Under the pieces are notes generated by a model. The model saw only the letters and a list, made by a program, of their open reading frames with translations. It did not search any database and was not told where the DNA came from. A stretch of DNA of 64,000 bases from contig NZ_JACIBY010000010.1 of the NCBI RefSeq assembly GCF_014195535.1, positions 124,001-188,000 on the forward strand. Reading direction: 5' to 3'. Positions 36,310-45,324 of the stretch are shown in pieces. The number at the start of each line of letters is the position of its first letter. The stretch's first letter is position 1. The DNA comes from Runella defluvii. GTDB taxonomy: Bacteria > Bacteroidota > Bacteroidia > Cytophagales > Spirosomataceae. The position numbers were made by a program, and so were the translations under genes.

Positions 36310-36412
36310 GAATGTCGAGGGGAGAATGCAGAGTAAAGAATTCAGAATGTCGAGGGTAGAGTGCAGAATGTCGAATAAAACTCACTCGACATTCTGCACT
36401 CTACCCTCGACA
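36310..36412. repeat. Large perfect inverted repeat with tandem half-copies
   Basis: A 27-base arm at 36348-36374 is exactly complementary to 36386-36412 around an 11-base loop. An additional imperfect direct copy of the left arm starts at about 36310 (GAATGTCGAGGGGAGAATGC). The element occupies the whole gap between bestrophin and DUF3467 genes. No T-tract follows, so it is not an obvious terminator; it may be a mobile REP-like element. Confidence 0.85.
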
Positions 36413-36418
36413 CTCCAT

Positions 36419-36742
36419 TTAGGCTTCGCCCATAGGGCCGCCAAAATTCATAAAGGGAAACTCTTCTTCGCTAGATTGGCGAATGTCGCCGTGGGCATCT
36501 TCAAATTTACGGATGTTGTCTTTTAAAGCGGCCAACAAACGTTTGGCGTGCTCGGGGGTAAGAATAACTCTTGCTTTCACTTTCGCTTTGGGAACGTTAG
36601 GCATGAGACGGATGAAATCTAAGATAAATTCGCTGTTGGAATGGGCAATCATAGCCAAATTAGAATAAACGCCTTCGGCCATTTCTTCTGAGATTTCGAC
36701 GTTGATTTGTTGTTCGATTTCGATGTGTTTATCTTCTTGCAT
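36419..36742 (-). CDS. DUF3467 family protein
   Basis: The 107-residue cytosolic protein matches the DUF3467 pattern. The N-terminal half contains INVEISEEMAEGVYSNLAMIAHSNSEFILDF, followed by a conserved RLMPNVPKAKVKARVILTPEHAKRL segment and an acidic C-terminal tail (EEEFPF). It is widespread in Bacteroidota and of unknown biochemical function. It lies between the nuclease-like pair and the bestrophin gene on the same strand. Confidence 0.9.
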   Translation of the reverse strand: MQEDKHIEIEQQINVEISEEMAEGVYSNLAMIAHSNSEFILDFIRLMPNVPKAKVKARVILTPEHAKRLLAALKDNIRKFEDAHGDIRQSSEEEFPFMNFGGPMGEA

Positions 36743-36767
36743 GGTATATGTTGGTATTTTGTATCGT

Positions 36768-37280
36768 TTAACAAGGCCTGACGGCGGGTGTTGGAAACCT
36801 GAGTTCTATTTTACAAGGACGATCCCGAAAAGTAAATAACGTATTCATCAAAATTTTCGTTTTCAAAGTGTCATCGTAAGCGGAAGCCCGATGTAATTCA
36901 ATTCTATTTACGAAAAACAAGGTGATTTTTTTAAATTCTCGGTCAAAATATTTGGCAAACTGTTTTCGCATAAAGTCATTTAAGCAGGTATCAAATTTTT
37001 CCTTCATGTTTTCAACCGTGAACCCCGCAGAATAATCAATGTTTTTCATTTCAACAATCGTTGCTGAAAATGTAGTGTCGCTGCACTGAACAATAATAAG
37101 ACAGTCGGGAGAAGCAGGACGTTTTTCGACGTTGAAACTATTATAATAATCATCAACCTTGATAATCACTACTCTTTCTGGTGGAATTCGTGAATCAATG
37201 TCAACACAGAGTCCTTCGTCTTCACACTTTTCTCTCACAAAATTCTTGAGAATAAAATCGTTTTTTATATCACTAATCAT
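36768..37280 (-). CDS. Unknown protein with PD-(D/E)XK-like motif, partner of AAA ATPase
   Basis: The 170-residue soluble protein has no family I can name. The region SPDCLIIV (Asp59) followed by ATIVEMKN (Glu77-x-Lys79), each in a predicted beta strand, fits a PD-(D/E)XK nuclease core, with Glu20 in an upstream helix as a possible extra ligand. This is motif-level inference. Its start overlaps the end of the ATPase gene by 8 bases, implying tight cotranslation. Together the pair resembles two-gene ATPase plus nuclease defence systems, although neither gene matches a named system by eye. Confidence 0.6.
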   Translation of the reverse strand: MISDIKNDFILKNFVREKCEDEGLCVDIDSRIPPERVVIIKVDDYYNSFNVEKRPASPDCLIIVQCSDTTFSATIVEMKNIDYSAGFTVENMKEKFDTCLNDFMRKQFAKYFDREFKKITLFFVNRIELHRASAYDDTLKTKILMNTLFTFRDRPCKIELRFPTPAVRPC

Positions 37281-38367
37281 GGTTGCCTGCGTAGCGTTTC
37301 TCTAATAGTTTCATACGTTCTTCGTACAACGCCACCGACACGCTGGTAAAATTGTGGTCTTCAATACCCTCTTCTGTTGCTTTCATATCGCCTGCGTCGT
37401 AGCTTCCATTTTCCCCCATCACAAAGTGATAACTTGCGACTTTATCGGGTGAAATTTCTCCTGCTAATAACAAGTTGCTTAACGTATCCTTCATGTAATC
37501 GCTGTGGGTCGTCATCACTACTTTGACTCCTGCTTTAACTAACTCGACAAACACCTTCATCATTTCAACCTGAATTTTAGGGTGTAAGTGGGCTTCAGGT
37601 TCTTCAATGAAGAGGATACTTTTATCGGTGACAATATATTTAATAAAAGCAACTAAAGGAGCTATTTCAGCTATCATTGAAGAGGTTTGTGAGAGTTCTA
37701 AGTCAAAATCTAACCCTTCTTGTTTGAATAAAAGCTTTCTTTGTACCTTGTCAAAAATAACTTCTCCTTTTAAGATTTTTTTTTCAACGATGGATGTAAT
37801 TGGTTCGTTTTTAGGTAATTGATTAATAGATGTTAGTAGTAAGAAGTAATCAGAAATAGGCTCCGAATATGTTGGTATGCTAATAGTTTCTTTAATGGAA
37901 TTTCGCAATTGTGATAACTGAGCAATAATGGGTGAAAGAGAATTTATGCCGTTGTAAAGCCCAGAACGTGAAGCAGGTAAGTAGTGCAGGGAGTATTTTT
38001 TTAGGAAATATAAATCTTTTACATCCATGAACTCATTCAAGGTAAGGGTAGGGGATTCAGAATCGTTCAGACGAATTTGATAACTAGCGCCTTGTGAAGA
38101 GCTTAATAGAATTTCAACACCTTTTGCATTCCGATTATTAGTTAGTTGCGTAGGGAAAGATATGGCAACTGATTGACGAATCAGGTCTTTTAATTGTACG
38201 TTGAAATTTTTCTCTGATACAAATAATAGATTCTTCAAAATCAAATAAACAGCACTCATAGCATATGACTTACCGAGGTTGTTTTCTCCGTAAATCACGT
38301 ACAGGTCTTTGTCCAAATCAAACTCGAAATGGTCAATGGGGCCGAAATTTTGGAGTTCTATTTTCAT
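37273..38367 (-). CDS. AAA-type (AAA_15/OLD-like) ATPase
   Basis: The 364-residue protein is an ABC/SMC-type ATPase. It has Walker A GENNLGKS (27-34), a YLPASRSGLY motif found in AAA_15-type proteins, an ELSQTSSMIAEI signature-like region, Walker B ILFIEEPEAHLHP (about 253-265) and the following MTTHSDY. No TOPRIM domain follows, unlike OLD nucleases, so the effector is probably the overlapping downstream gene. Base composition is visibly more A/T-rich than pyrB or asnS on either side, suggesting horizontal acquisition. The likely role is phage or plasmid defence; this is inference from family and context. Confidence 0.75.
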   Translation of the reverse strand: MKIELQNFGPIDHFEFDLDKDLYVIYGENNLGKSYAMSAVYLILKNLLFVSEKNFNVQLKDLIRQSVAISFPTQLTNNRNAKGVEILLSSSQGASYQIRLNDSESPTLTLNEFMDVKDLYFLKKYSLHYLPASRSGLYNGINSLSPIIAQLSQLRNSIKETISIPTYSEPISDYFLLLTSINQLPKNEPITSIVEKKILKGEVIFDKVQRKLLFKQEGLDFDLELSQTSSMIAEIAPLVAFIKYIVTDKSILFIEEPEAHLHPKIQVEMMKVFVELVKAGVKVVMTTHSDYMKDTLSNLLLAGEISPDKVASYHFVMGENGSYDAGDMKATEEGIEDHNFTSVSVALYEERMKLLEKRYAGNHD

Positions 38368-38387
38368 GTATTAGAAAGGTCTATAAA

Positions 38388-38422
38388 TAGCTTTGACAAC
38401 CCTGTTAGAGTTGTCAAAGCTA
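38388..38422. terminator. 13-bp hairpin between asnS and the AAA gene
   Basis: TAGCTTTGACAAC (38388-38400) and GTTGTCAAAGCTA (38410-38422) form a perfect 13-bp stem with a 9-base loop downstream of asnS on the minus strand. It separates asnS from the ATPase pair. Confidence 0.75.
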
Positions 38423-38489
38423 CAAAAAAGGATTTAAACACAGTCGATACGGACCTAATAAATAGATTCCTACGGATGACAAAACGGGC

Positions 38490-39941
38490 TTAAAATTCAG
38501 CCGATTTTGGTGCGCGTGGGAATGGAATTACGTCACGAATGTTACCCATGCCTGTTACGAACAAAATTAAGCGCTCAAAGCCGAGTCCAAAACCTGCGTG
38601 TGGAGCGGTTCCAAACTTGCGGGTTTCTAGGTACCACCAAATAGCTTCGGGTTCGATTCCTACTTCGTGCATCCGCGCTACCAATTTGTCGTGGTCTTCT
38701 TCCCGCTGCGAGCCACCGATGATTTCGCCAATGCCTGGGAACAGTACGTCCATCGCGCGTACGGTTGGCCCTGGTTCGGCAGGATTTGGCTCGTTTTGCT
38801 TCATGTAAAACGCCTTGATAGCCCGTGGATAGTTGATCAAAATCACGGGTTTTTTGAAGTGTTTTTCTACCAAAAAACGCTCATGTTCTGATTGAAGGTC
38901 GATGCCCCATTCCACATTGTACTGAAACTTCTTCTCTTTGTGAGGTTTTGATTTCAACAAAATGTCGATGGCTTCGGTATAAGTGACGCGTTCAAAATTG
39001 TTGTCAACCACAAAACGTAATTTCTCCAACAATGGCATCGAACGCTCGTTTTGAGGCTTTTGTTTTTCTTCTTCTTCGAGGCGTTTTTGAAGGAAATTGA
39101 GGTCGTCGGCGCAGTTTTCCAACGCATAACGAATCACGTATTTTACAAAATCCTCAGCCAAGTTCATGTTGTCTTCCAACTCAAAAAAGGCCATTTCTGG
39201 CTCAATCATCCAAAACTCTGCTAAGTGGCGAGTTGTGTTTGAGTTTTCGGCACGGAATGTTGGTCCGAATGTATAAATCTTTGACAAGGCCATGGCGCCA
39301 AGTTCACCTTCCAACTGCCCCGATACGGTGAGGTTGGTTTCGCGCCCAAAGAAATCTTCTTTGAAGTCGATTTTCCCTTCTTCTGTCCGAGGAAGCTTAT
39401 CTAAATCTAAGGTTGTTACGCGAAACATTTCACCTGCTCCTTCGGCGTCGGATGCCGTAATAATAGGCGTATGGAGGTAAAAGAAACCGTTGTCGTTGTA
39501 ATATTTGTGAACGGCAAACGCCAACGCGTGGCGAAGACGCAAAATAGCGCTGAAGGTATTGGTACGCGGGCGCAAGTGAGCGATTTCGCGCAAAAACTCC
39601 AACGAGTGCTTCTTAGGCTGAAGCGGGTATTCGTCAGGGTCTGCGGTGCCGTACACGTGTACATCCGTGAGTTTTACCTCAACGGCTTGTCCCGAACCTT
39701 GCGACGCCACGAGCTCGCCCGTCACTTTGAGGCAAGAGCCTGTGGTGATAAGTTTGAGGGTATCTTCGGCGATTTGACCAGGTTCTGCTACAGCCTGTAT
39801 ATTATGGATGGTCGAACCATCGTTGATAGCGATAAAAATGGCGTTTTTACTTTCCCGCTTGGTGCGTACCCAACCTTTGACTACCACTTCGCTGCCTACA
39901 CTGGCCTCGGAAAGAATCTGTTTAATCTGTATCGGACCCAC
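38490..39941 (-). CDS. asnS: Asparagine--tRNA ligase
   Basis: The 483-residue class IIb synthetase has an N-terminal OB-fold anticodon domain ([24 protein letters not shown], about 20-43), motif 2 [21 protein letters not shown] (about 229-249) and motif 3 [15 protein letters not shown] (about 451-465). The first usable codon is GTG at 39941; no in-frame ATG lies between it and the upstream TAG, and a later ATG would remove part of the domain. It charges tRNA-Asn directly. It is divergent from the NarL regulator with its own promoter. Confidence 0.95.
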   Translation of the reverse strand: MGPIQIKQILSEASVGSEVVVKGWVRTKRESKNAIFIAINDGSTIHNIQAVAEPGQIAEDTLKLITTGSCLKVTGELVASQGSGQAVEVKLTDVHVYGTADPDEYPLQPKKHSLEFLREIAHLRPRTNTFSAILRLRHALAFAVHKYYNDNGFFYLHTPIITASDAEGAGEMFRVTTLDLDKLPRTEEGKIDFKEDFFGRETNLTVSGQLEGELGAMALSKIYTFGPTFRAENSNTTRHLAEFWMIEPEMAFFELEDNMNLAEDFVKYVIRYALENCADDLNFLQKRLEEEEKQKPQNERSMPLLEKLRFVVDNNFERVTYTEAIDILLKSKPHKEKKFQYNVEWGIDLQSEHERFLVEKHFKKPVILINYPRAIKAFYMKQNEPNPAEPGPTVRAMDVLFPGIGEIIGGSQREEDHDKLVARMHEVGIEPEAIWWYLETRKFGTAPHAGFGLGFERLILFVTGMGNIRDVIPFPRAPKSAEF

Positions 39942-39994
39942 TTTTTGTAATTGGTAAATTGTGAATGTTATAAACTATAACCACGAAAGGGCTA

Positions 39995-40024
39995 CAAAAT
40001 TAGGGTTTTAAAGCGTCAGGACAA
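39995..40024 (-). promoter_or_regulatory. Promoter of asnS
   Basis: Minus-strand TTG (plus 40022-40024) and TAATTTTG (plus 39995-40002) are 19 bases apart. The start codon is about 54 bases downstream. Confidence 0.6.
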
Positions 40025-40050
40025 AGAATGAAGGGATTTGAAATCAGGTT

Positions 40051-40081
40051 TTGATTTTTCAAAAATCTTCTTTTACTTTTG
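40051..40081 (+). promoter_or_regulatory. Promoter of the NarL-type response regulator
   Basis: TTG at 40051-40053 and TACTTTTG at 40074-40081 are separated by 20 bases, and the start codon is 23 bases downstream. Confidence 0.6.
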
Positions 40082-40104
40082 AATAGCCCTAATCTCCCCT
40101 AAAA

Positions 40105-40752
40105 ATGCCAATTCGTGTTGTTATTACCGACGATCATCAAATCGTGCTCGATAGCCTTTCGTTGCTTATTTCTATCATTCCAAACATGGAAGTGGTAGGT
40201 ACACTTAACGATAGCCGAAAAGTACTCGCTTTTTTGGAAACCCACGAAGCCGATGTGTTGGTGACGGATTTAAGTATGCCGTATCTGACGGGAGTGGACT
40301 TGACGTTGCAACTTCGGAGTAAATTTCCCCAACTTAAAATTTTGATGCTAACGGTTTCGGAAGATGCCGATACGATTCGGAAGGCATTTCAGGCGGGAAT
40401 TGCGGGTTATGTCATGAAAAAAGCCAATCGCGCTGAGTTAGAACGCGCCCTGACAACAGTGGCAAGCGGTGAAAAGTACTTTAGCGAAGCGGTGATGAAA
40501 GAGCTTCTAAGCCCGTCGGCGCTGACAGCGACCCCTACCGACGAACCGCCAGGACAGCCCATTGCGGTGACGGCAAGGGAGTTAGAGATTATCCGATTGA
40601 TAGCCCAAGAACTTTCCACCTCCGAAATCGCCGAACGGCTTTTTATCAGTGTCGGAACGGTCGAAACGCACCGTCATAATATTCTACGTAAATTAGGCGT
40701 GAAGAACTCCATCGGGATTATCAAGTATGCCGTGAAGCATAAATTGGTTTAG
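40105..40752 (+). CDS. NarL/LuxR-family response regulator
   Basis: The 215-residue protein has an N-terminal receiver domain (ITDDHQIV with acidic pair about 8-9; phospho-acceptor Asp in VLVTDLSMPY about 53; LTVSEDADT) and a C-terminal LuxR-type HTH (about 150-212, LTAREL-like VTARELEIIRLIAQELSTSEIAE, then GTVETHRHNILRKLG). It faces three TPR-sensor kinases of the matching HisKA_3-like class. It is the only NarL-type regulator in the window and is the best candidate to control the two operons with shared promoter boxes at 47437 and 51035. That link is inference. Confidence 0.93.
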   Translation: MPIRVVITDDHQIVLDSLSLLISIIPNMEVVGTLNDSRKVLAFLETHEADVLVTDLSMPYLTGVDLTLQLRSKFPQLKILMLTVSEDADTIRKAFQAGIAGYVMKKANRAELERALTTVASGEKYFSEAVMKELLSPSALTATPTDEPPGQPIAVTARELEIIRLIAQELSTSEIAERLFISVGTVETHRHNILRKLGVKNSIGIIKYAVKHKLV

Positions 40753-40758
40753 AATGAG

Positions 40759-41043
40759 TTATTCAAATACTAATTTTAGCTTTTTCCCAAGCCCTTTTTC
40801 AACTATTCGCTTGAGCGTTCGTAATTGAATATCTGTCTTGCCGTTTTCGATGCGAGATATATAGCCTTTTTTTGCGCCAATTCGTTCGGCTAACTGGGCT
40901 TGTGTTAGGTGCGCTTCTCTACGGGCTTCTTTAATCATTTCTGTAATTACGAACAACTCAGCGCGTTCTTCCAACGAATCCCTTTCTGGTGTGCCTTTGG
41001 GCCCAAATGAGTCATTGATAAGCGATTCTACATTAGTTAACAT
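40759..41043 (-). CDS. XRE-family antitoxin, HigA-like
   Basis: The 94-residue protein carries a Cro/cI-type HTH in its C-terminal two thirds (LTQAQLAERIGAKKGYISRIENGKTDIQLRTLKRIVEKGLGKKL). It lies 6 bases downstream of a RelE-fold toxin gene on the same strand, toxin first, which is the HigBA order. As antitoxin it should bind the toxin and repress the operon. Its stop is 6 bases from the converging NarL-type regulator stop, so the module sits wedged between the regulator and its likely kinases. Confidence 0.88.
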   Translation of the reverse strand: MLTNVESLINDSFGPKGTPERDSLEERAELFVITEMIKEARREAHLTQAQLAERIGAKKGYISRIENGKTDIQLRTLKRIVEKGLGKKLKLVFE

Positions 41044-41049
41044 GAGCGT

Positions 41050-41400
41050 TTACTGGTTTTTCTTTTGGTCAAAATATTCGTTCATTAGTTTCTCCGCAAG
41101 TTCAATCTCTTTTGGAGGTGTTTTTTGTGATTTCTTGTGAAAAGCGTTGAAAAGAATCACTAGATTGCCTTTGTCAAAACAGCAGAAGGCACGGTAAATA
41201 TTACTTCCTACCATGACACGTATTTCGTAAAGTCCTTTTGTCCCCTCAAGATGCTTCAAAAACTTTTCAGGTATTCTCTGTACTGTTTGTATTAACCTAA
41301 AAAGATAAACAAATTTTTCCTGAACCTCTTTGGGTAACGACTGAAAGAACTCAGGGAAATAGTGCTTGTAAGCGATGATTTCTCTAAGTTTAGAATCCAT
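41050..41400 (-). CDS. RelE/HigB-like (Gp49 family) toxin
   Basis: The 116-residue protein reads as a phage-derived Gp49/HigB-type toxin: LPKEVQEKFVYLFRLIQ, then HLEGTKGLYEIRVMVGSNIYRAFCCFDKGNLVILFNAFHKKSQKTPPKEIELA. Members are ribosome-dependent mRNA endonucleases. The following gene is its XRE antitoxin. A GTTATA-n6-TATAAC palindrome at 41409-41426, just upstream of the start, is a plausible operator for autoregulation. Confidence 0.88.
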   Translation of the reverse strand: MDSKLREIIAYKHYFPEFFQSLPKEVQEKFVYLFRLIQTVQRIPEKFLKHLEGTKGLYEIRVMVGSNIYRAFCCFDKGNLVILFNAFHKKSQKTPPKEIELAEKLMNEYFDQKKNQ

Positions 41401-41408
41401 GGTTTAAA

Positions 41409-41426
41409 GTTATATAATTCTATAAC
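41409..41426. promoter_or_regulatory. Putative operator of the HigBA-like module
   Basis: GTTATA and TATAAC form an inverted repeat with a 6-base spacer, 9 bases upstream of the toxin start. Position and symmetry suit an XRE-repressor operator; no direct evidence. Confidence 0.4.
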
Positions 41427-41437
41427 ATATTCAAATT

Positions 41438-43255
41438 TTAGACAGGAATTTCAATCGTTACTTTTGTGCCTACATGGGGTTTTGTTTCGACTTCCCAATG
41501 CCCTTCCAATGCCTCAACGCGGGCGCTGATGTTGCGCAATCCCACCCCATCGGTTTGGTGTTCTGTTTGAAATCCCACACCGTCGTCGCTGACGGTCAGG
41601 ATGATATGCCGCTCGTTTTTTGAAACACTCATCCAGACATTTTGGGCGTGGGCGTGTTTGAGCACGTTATTCACTAATTCCAGCGCAATGCTGTACAACT
41701 GGTAGGCTATTTTGGGGTCAAAGCGTTCGTTAATGTCGGCCGAAACCAGCCGAAAATGCGTTTTGGTGTTGAGATTGAGCTTTTCGGTGAGGGTGTGCAG
41801 CGCCACTACAAGTCCTTGGGTTTCTAGCTCAGGAGGGAGCAAATTGTGCGAAATTAAGCGAATATCCGCATAGACATCTTCCAGCATTTGCACCAAACTC
41901 TCGTGAATTTTTTGATCTGCTTGAGGATAGCGAGAGGTGTCAAGGGCTTCGAGCCGCCAACGAAGTGCAGCGATTTTGGTGTTTAAATTGTCGTGTAATT
42001 CTGACGCTACGCGTTTTCTCTCAATGGTTTGTCCTCTAAACAAGGCTTCTTCGATTTCTTTGTTTTTGCGTTGTAATTCGTCATTTTTAGAACGTAACTT
42101 TTGGTTGCTCCAAATGATGTAGAGCACCAGCCCGACGCCCAACAACAAAGAGGTAATGAGGATGTTGCGCGTGCGGGTGAGGTGTTCGTTTTCAAGTTCG
42201 GTAATGCGAAGTTGTTGTTGTTCCGTTTTGTATTTGGCCTGTAGCTCGTCGTAGGCTTTTTGAACCGAAAATCGCCCCAAACTATCTTCATGCGCCTTGT
42301 GGGCTTCAAAATATTTCAACGCGTTTTGATAGTCACCCGCAAGCTTATATGTAGTGTAAATGTAATTTTCGGCCCGCGATTCCATCTCTTTCCACCCCGA
42401 TTGCCGCGCGTAATCAAGACTAGCAAGGCGGTATTCAATGGCTTTAGGATAGTCTTTTCGTTGTTGGTAAATATCGGCTAGGTCGGCATAAGTAGCAAAA
42501 ATCACAACTCGGTTGTTGTAATGCTTCGCGATGGTCAATGCTTTATCGCGGTACTGATTGGCGAGAGATTCATTCCCGAGTTTCATATGTACATTGGCCA
42601 AACAATGCGGGTTATCAGCTTTGAGCGTTGGGCTGGTTGTAAACGGAATATTTTTTTCGACTTCTTGGTAGTAAAATAGTGCTTTTTTGTAATTGCGGAC
42701 GCCAAACGAGTCATAGTAATTGTAGTCTCCCAAAAAATCATAAATCCAGCATAAATTGTTCTTGTTTTTGGTGGCTTTGGCGTAAGGGAGAGCTTCGTTA
42801 AGATACTCTAAACATTTGTTGGTCAGTTTATTATTGTTCAATACAAAGCCTGCCAATACGTAAGCATATCCCAACTCGTAAGGATCACCGCCTGCTTTTT
42901 TTAACAGCTGAATCGCTTGTTCGTAGTGGTTAAAGGCATCGGTATAATTGCCTTGTACGTCGTTTTTTTTACCCAAAGCCCGTTGGTACAACCCCAATCC
43001 TTTGAGCCAGTTGGCTTTTTGGGTAAAGCGAGACAGTGAATCCAGAAAAAATACTTTGCGGGCATCCCCGAGATTGATAGAGCGCTCGGTAAGCAAGCTA
43101 AGGCTCAAAATAAGGTTGGTATCCCGCTCGACCGAAGGTGGTTTTTTGCCCCAGCCTTCAATGTTTTGAATGAGGCTATCCAGCAGCGGATTTTGCGCCA
43201 GCAAAGGCGTTGAGAGTGCATACAACAAAAAGAAATTCAGTACAATTTTCTTCAT
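41438..43255 (-). CDS. TPR-sensor histidine kinase (tandem paralogue 1)
   Basis: The 605-residue protein has a signal peptide (MKKIVLNFFLLYALSTPLLAQ) and a periplasmic TPR-like domain (about 60-350). One membrane helix (about 370-388, NILITSLLLGVGLVLYIIW) and a coiled coil lead to a NarX-type dimerisation/phospho-acceptor helix ASELHDNLNTKIAALR with the acceptor His. A HATPase domain (about 515-605, N-box ELVNNVLKHAHA, G box DDGVGF, GVGLRNI) ends it. It is the last of three tandem kinases, and the most diverged. The TPRs presumably sense envelope proteins or other ligands. Its likely partner is the NarL-type regulator at 40105. Confidence 0.93.
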   Translation of the reverse strand: MKKIVLNFFLLYALSTPLLAQNPLLDSLIQNIEGWGKKPPSVERDTNLILSLSLLTERSINLGDARKVFFLDSLSRFTQKANWLKGLGLYQRALGKKNDVQGNYTDAFNHYEQAIQLLKKAGGDPYELGYAYVLAGFVLNNNKLTNKCLEYLNEALPYAKATKNKNNLCWIYDFLGDYNYYDSFGVRNYKKALFYYQEVEKNIPFTTSPTLKADNPHCLANVHMKLGNESLANQYRDKALTIAKHYNNRVVIFATYADLADIYQQRKDYPKAIEYRLASLDYARQSGWKEMESRAENYIYTTYKLAGDYQNALKYFEAHKAHEDSLGRFSVQKAYDELQAKYKTEQQQLRITELENEHLTRTRNILITSLLLGVGLVLYIIWSNQKLRSKNDELQRKNKEIEEALFRGQTIERKRVASELHDNLNTKIAALRWRLEALDTSRYPQADQKIHESLVQMLEDVYADIRLISHNLLPPELETQGLVVALHTLTEKLNLNTKTHFRLVSADINERFDPKIAYQLYSIALELVNNVLKHAHAQNVWMSVSKNERHIILTVSDDGVGFQTEHQTDGVGLRNISARVEALEGHWEVETKPHVGTKVTIEIPV

Positions 43256-43272
43256 GGTTGGTCGATTTCTGT

Positions 43273-45309
43273 CTATATCGGTATTCCAACGGTGACTTTA
43301 GTGCCTTGTGTATAGGCGCTTTCGATGGTTAGTTCGCCCAAAAGCGCTTCCATCCGATTGCGTAAGTTGTTCATGCCCATCCCTTCGGACTTGCTTTCGT
43401 CGGATATACCAACGCCATTGTCGCTCACGGTAAGTGAAAGTTGGTGGTCAGACTGACTCAGGCTTACCCAGACTTCAGAAGCCTGAGCGTGTTTGAGGAC
43501 ATTGTTGATAAGTTCGAGGGCGATGTTGTAGAGTTGATGCTCTATTGGAGAGGGTTGACGTTCATTTGAGCCACTGGTCACAAAATGAAACACCGTTTTA
43601 GAATTAACATTCAGTTGCAACATCAACTTCTGCAAAGCTGCGTGTAACCCATGGGTTTCGAGCTCGGCGGGCAGCATATTGTGGGAAATAAGCCTGACAT
43701 CGGCATAGACGTCATTGGCCATTTCGAGGAGCTTGTTATGGATTTTTTGGTTAAAACCGTTTAGTTCGTCGGTTTGCATGGCTTCCAAATGCCAACGGAG
43801 GGCGGCGAGTTTGGTGTTTAGGTTGTCGTGAAGCTCAGAAGCGACGCGTTTTCGTTCTATTTTTTGACCTTTGAACAAAGCTTCTTCAATTTCGCGATTT
43901 TTACGGCTGAGTTCTTGGTTTTTAAGCTTCAAACGGCGGTTATACCAGAGCACAAAAGCCAATCCCAGCAGCCCAATGGCCGAAAGTCCAAGGAGGATGT
44001 TTCTGGTTTGGGTCAGTTTTTCGTTTTCGAGGGTTTGGATGCGGAGTTTGTTGCCTTGTTGTTTTTTCTCAAAATCGTAAGTCATCGACGACGCGGTAAT
44101 TTTTTGAATTGCTTCGTTGTTGAGAATACTATCCGATTCAGTCTTGTACGCTCTAAAATGTTCGAGGGCTTTGAGAGGTTGTCCCAATTTTTCGTAGGCA
44201 ATGGCCAATTGGTGGTGGTACTCGGCGGCTTCTTCCAAGAGTGGTGGGTCGTTCTCAAGTGCCCATGTGAGGCCCACCGTTGCTTTTTCAATCACTAAAG
44301 AGTACTTCTTCTGAATGAGGTAAATTTTCCCCAAATTAATCTGAGAAAGATGTTGCATGGTTTCTCCTCCCATTGTTTTATGGTATAACTGGGCGGCCAT
44401 TTGGTTGTATTTGAGGGCTTTGTCGTAGTCCTTTAGAGCAATGTACACGCCTCCCAAGCGGGCGTAGGCGCGAGGGAGCTTGCCGCTGCTTTTGGTCATT
44501 TCTAAAATGGCTACAGCCTTTTGGTTAGCCACCAACGCTTCGGCGTAGCGGTGTTTTTTCTCCAAAATTTCCCCTTGATAACTAGCTATATGCGCTTCGG
44601 CGCGTGGGTCATGTAGCTGTTTGGCAATCACAGCGGCTTCTTCAAATGCCCGCAAGGCTTCGTCATATTTGTTTACCGAAAGAAAAAAAACGCCCAAATT
44701 CGCGACCGACGATCTACGGATGCGTAAATCTGGGTATTTTTCTTGTAAGCGTTTGGCTTGAAACATCCGCTCAATCGCCTCGGCGTTTTTGGCTTGATTC
44801 ATTAGCTGAAGTGCTTCTCGCTCATAGATATAGCTTTGAAGTTCGTCGTTATGGATTTCTGATACAATGCGCTGGGCTTTGGCAAGAAGGTTAGGAATCT
44901 CTTTTTGTTTTTCAAAATTGGGCTCATACAGGTGTGCCCGTCGAATGTAGGAAAATGCCTCCAAGTACTTGTCGTTAAGGTTTTTGGCGAGCAAATCGAC
45001 GGCATCTAGGTGTGCATAGGCGGTGGCGACGTCGGCGAGGTTATCTCGTTCGATACGCACCAATTGTAACCTTGCTTCTGCTTCGTGTTTTCCAAAATTA
45101 TGTTTTTGTCCTAGCTTTATAGCTTCATTCAGGTACTGCCGCGCCAATGAGTCGTTGCCTTCAATCCACAGGTTTTTTCCCAAATTTATTAACACCTCTG
45201 CTCGATGAACACCTGTAGGCAACGAACGAACAAGCCGCAGAAGCGAGTCGGTAGTTTGAGCAAAGAGCTGGAAGGGCAGTAAAAATACAAGGGCAAGTCG
45301 TAGTTTCAT
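43273..45309 (-). CDS. TPR-sensor histidine kinase (tandem paralogue 2)
   Basis: The 678-residue protein has a signal peptide (ends LLPFQLFAQ), about seven TPR-like repeats (about 60-390), one membrane helix (about 443-462), a coiled coil, an ELHDNLNTKLAALRWHLEAM phospho-acceptor helix and a HATPase domain. From about residue 405 to 555 it is almost identical to paralogue 3, and the DNA there (43649-44090 against 45701-46142) differs at about a dozen positions. The TPR and ATPase parts are clearly diverged. Gaps to the neighbours are 17 and 15 bases, so the three kinases form one operon. Confidence 0.93.
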   Translation of the reverse strand: MKLRLALVFLLPFQLFAQTTDSLLRLVRSLPTGVHRAEVLINLGKNLWIEGNDSLARQYLNEAIKLGQKHNFGKHEAEARLQLVRIERDNLADVATAYAHLDAVDLLAKNLNDKYLEAFSYIRRAHLYEPNFEKQKEIPNLLAKAQRIVSEIHNDELQSYIYEREALQLMNQAKNAEAIERMFQAKRLQEKYPDLRIRRSSVANLGVFFLSVNKYDEALRAFEEAAVIAKQLHDPRAEAHIASYQGEILEKKHRYAEALVANQKAVAILEMTKSSGKLPRAYARLGGVYIALKDYDKALKYNQMAAQLYHKTMGGETMQHLSQINLGKIYLIQKKYSLVIEKATVGLTWALENDPPLLEEAAEYHHQLAIAYEKLGQPLKALEHFRAYKTESDSILNNEAIQKITASSMTYDFEKKQQGNKLRIQTLENEKLTQTRNILLGLSAIGLLGLAFVLWYNRRLKLKNQELSRKNREIEEALFKGQKIERKRVASELHDNLNTKLAALRWHLEAMQTDELNGFNQKIHNKLLEMANDVYADVRLISHNMLPAELETHGLHAALQKLMLQLNVNSKTVFHFVTSGSNERQPSPIEHQLYNIALELINNVLKHAQASEVWVSLSQSDHQLSLTVSDNGVGISDESKSEGMGMNNLRNRMEALLGELTIESAYTQGTKVTVGIPI

Positions 45310-45324
45310 GGGATCGATACGGGC

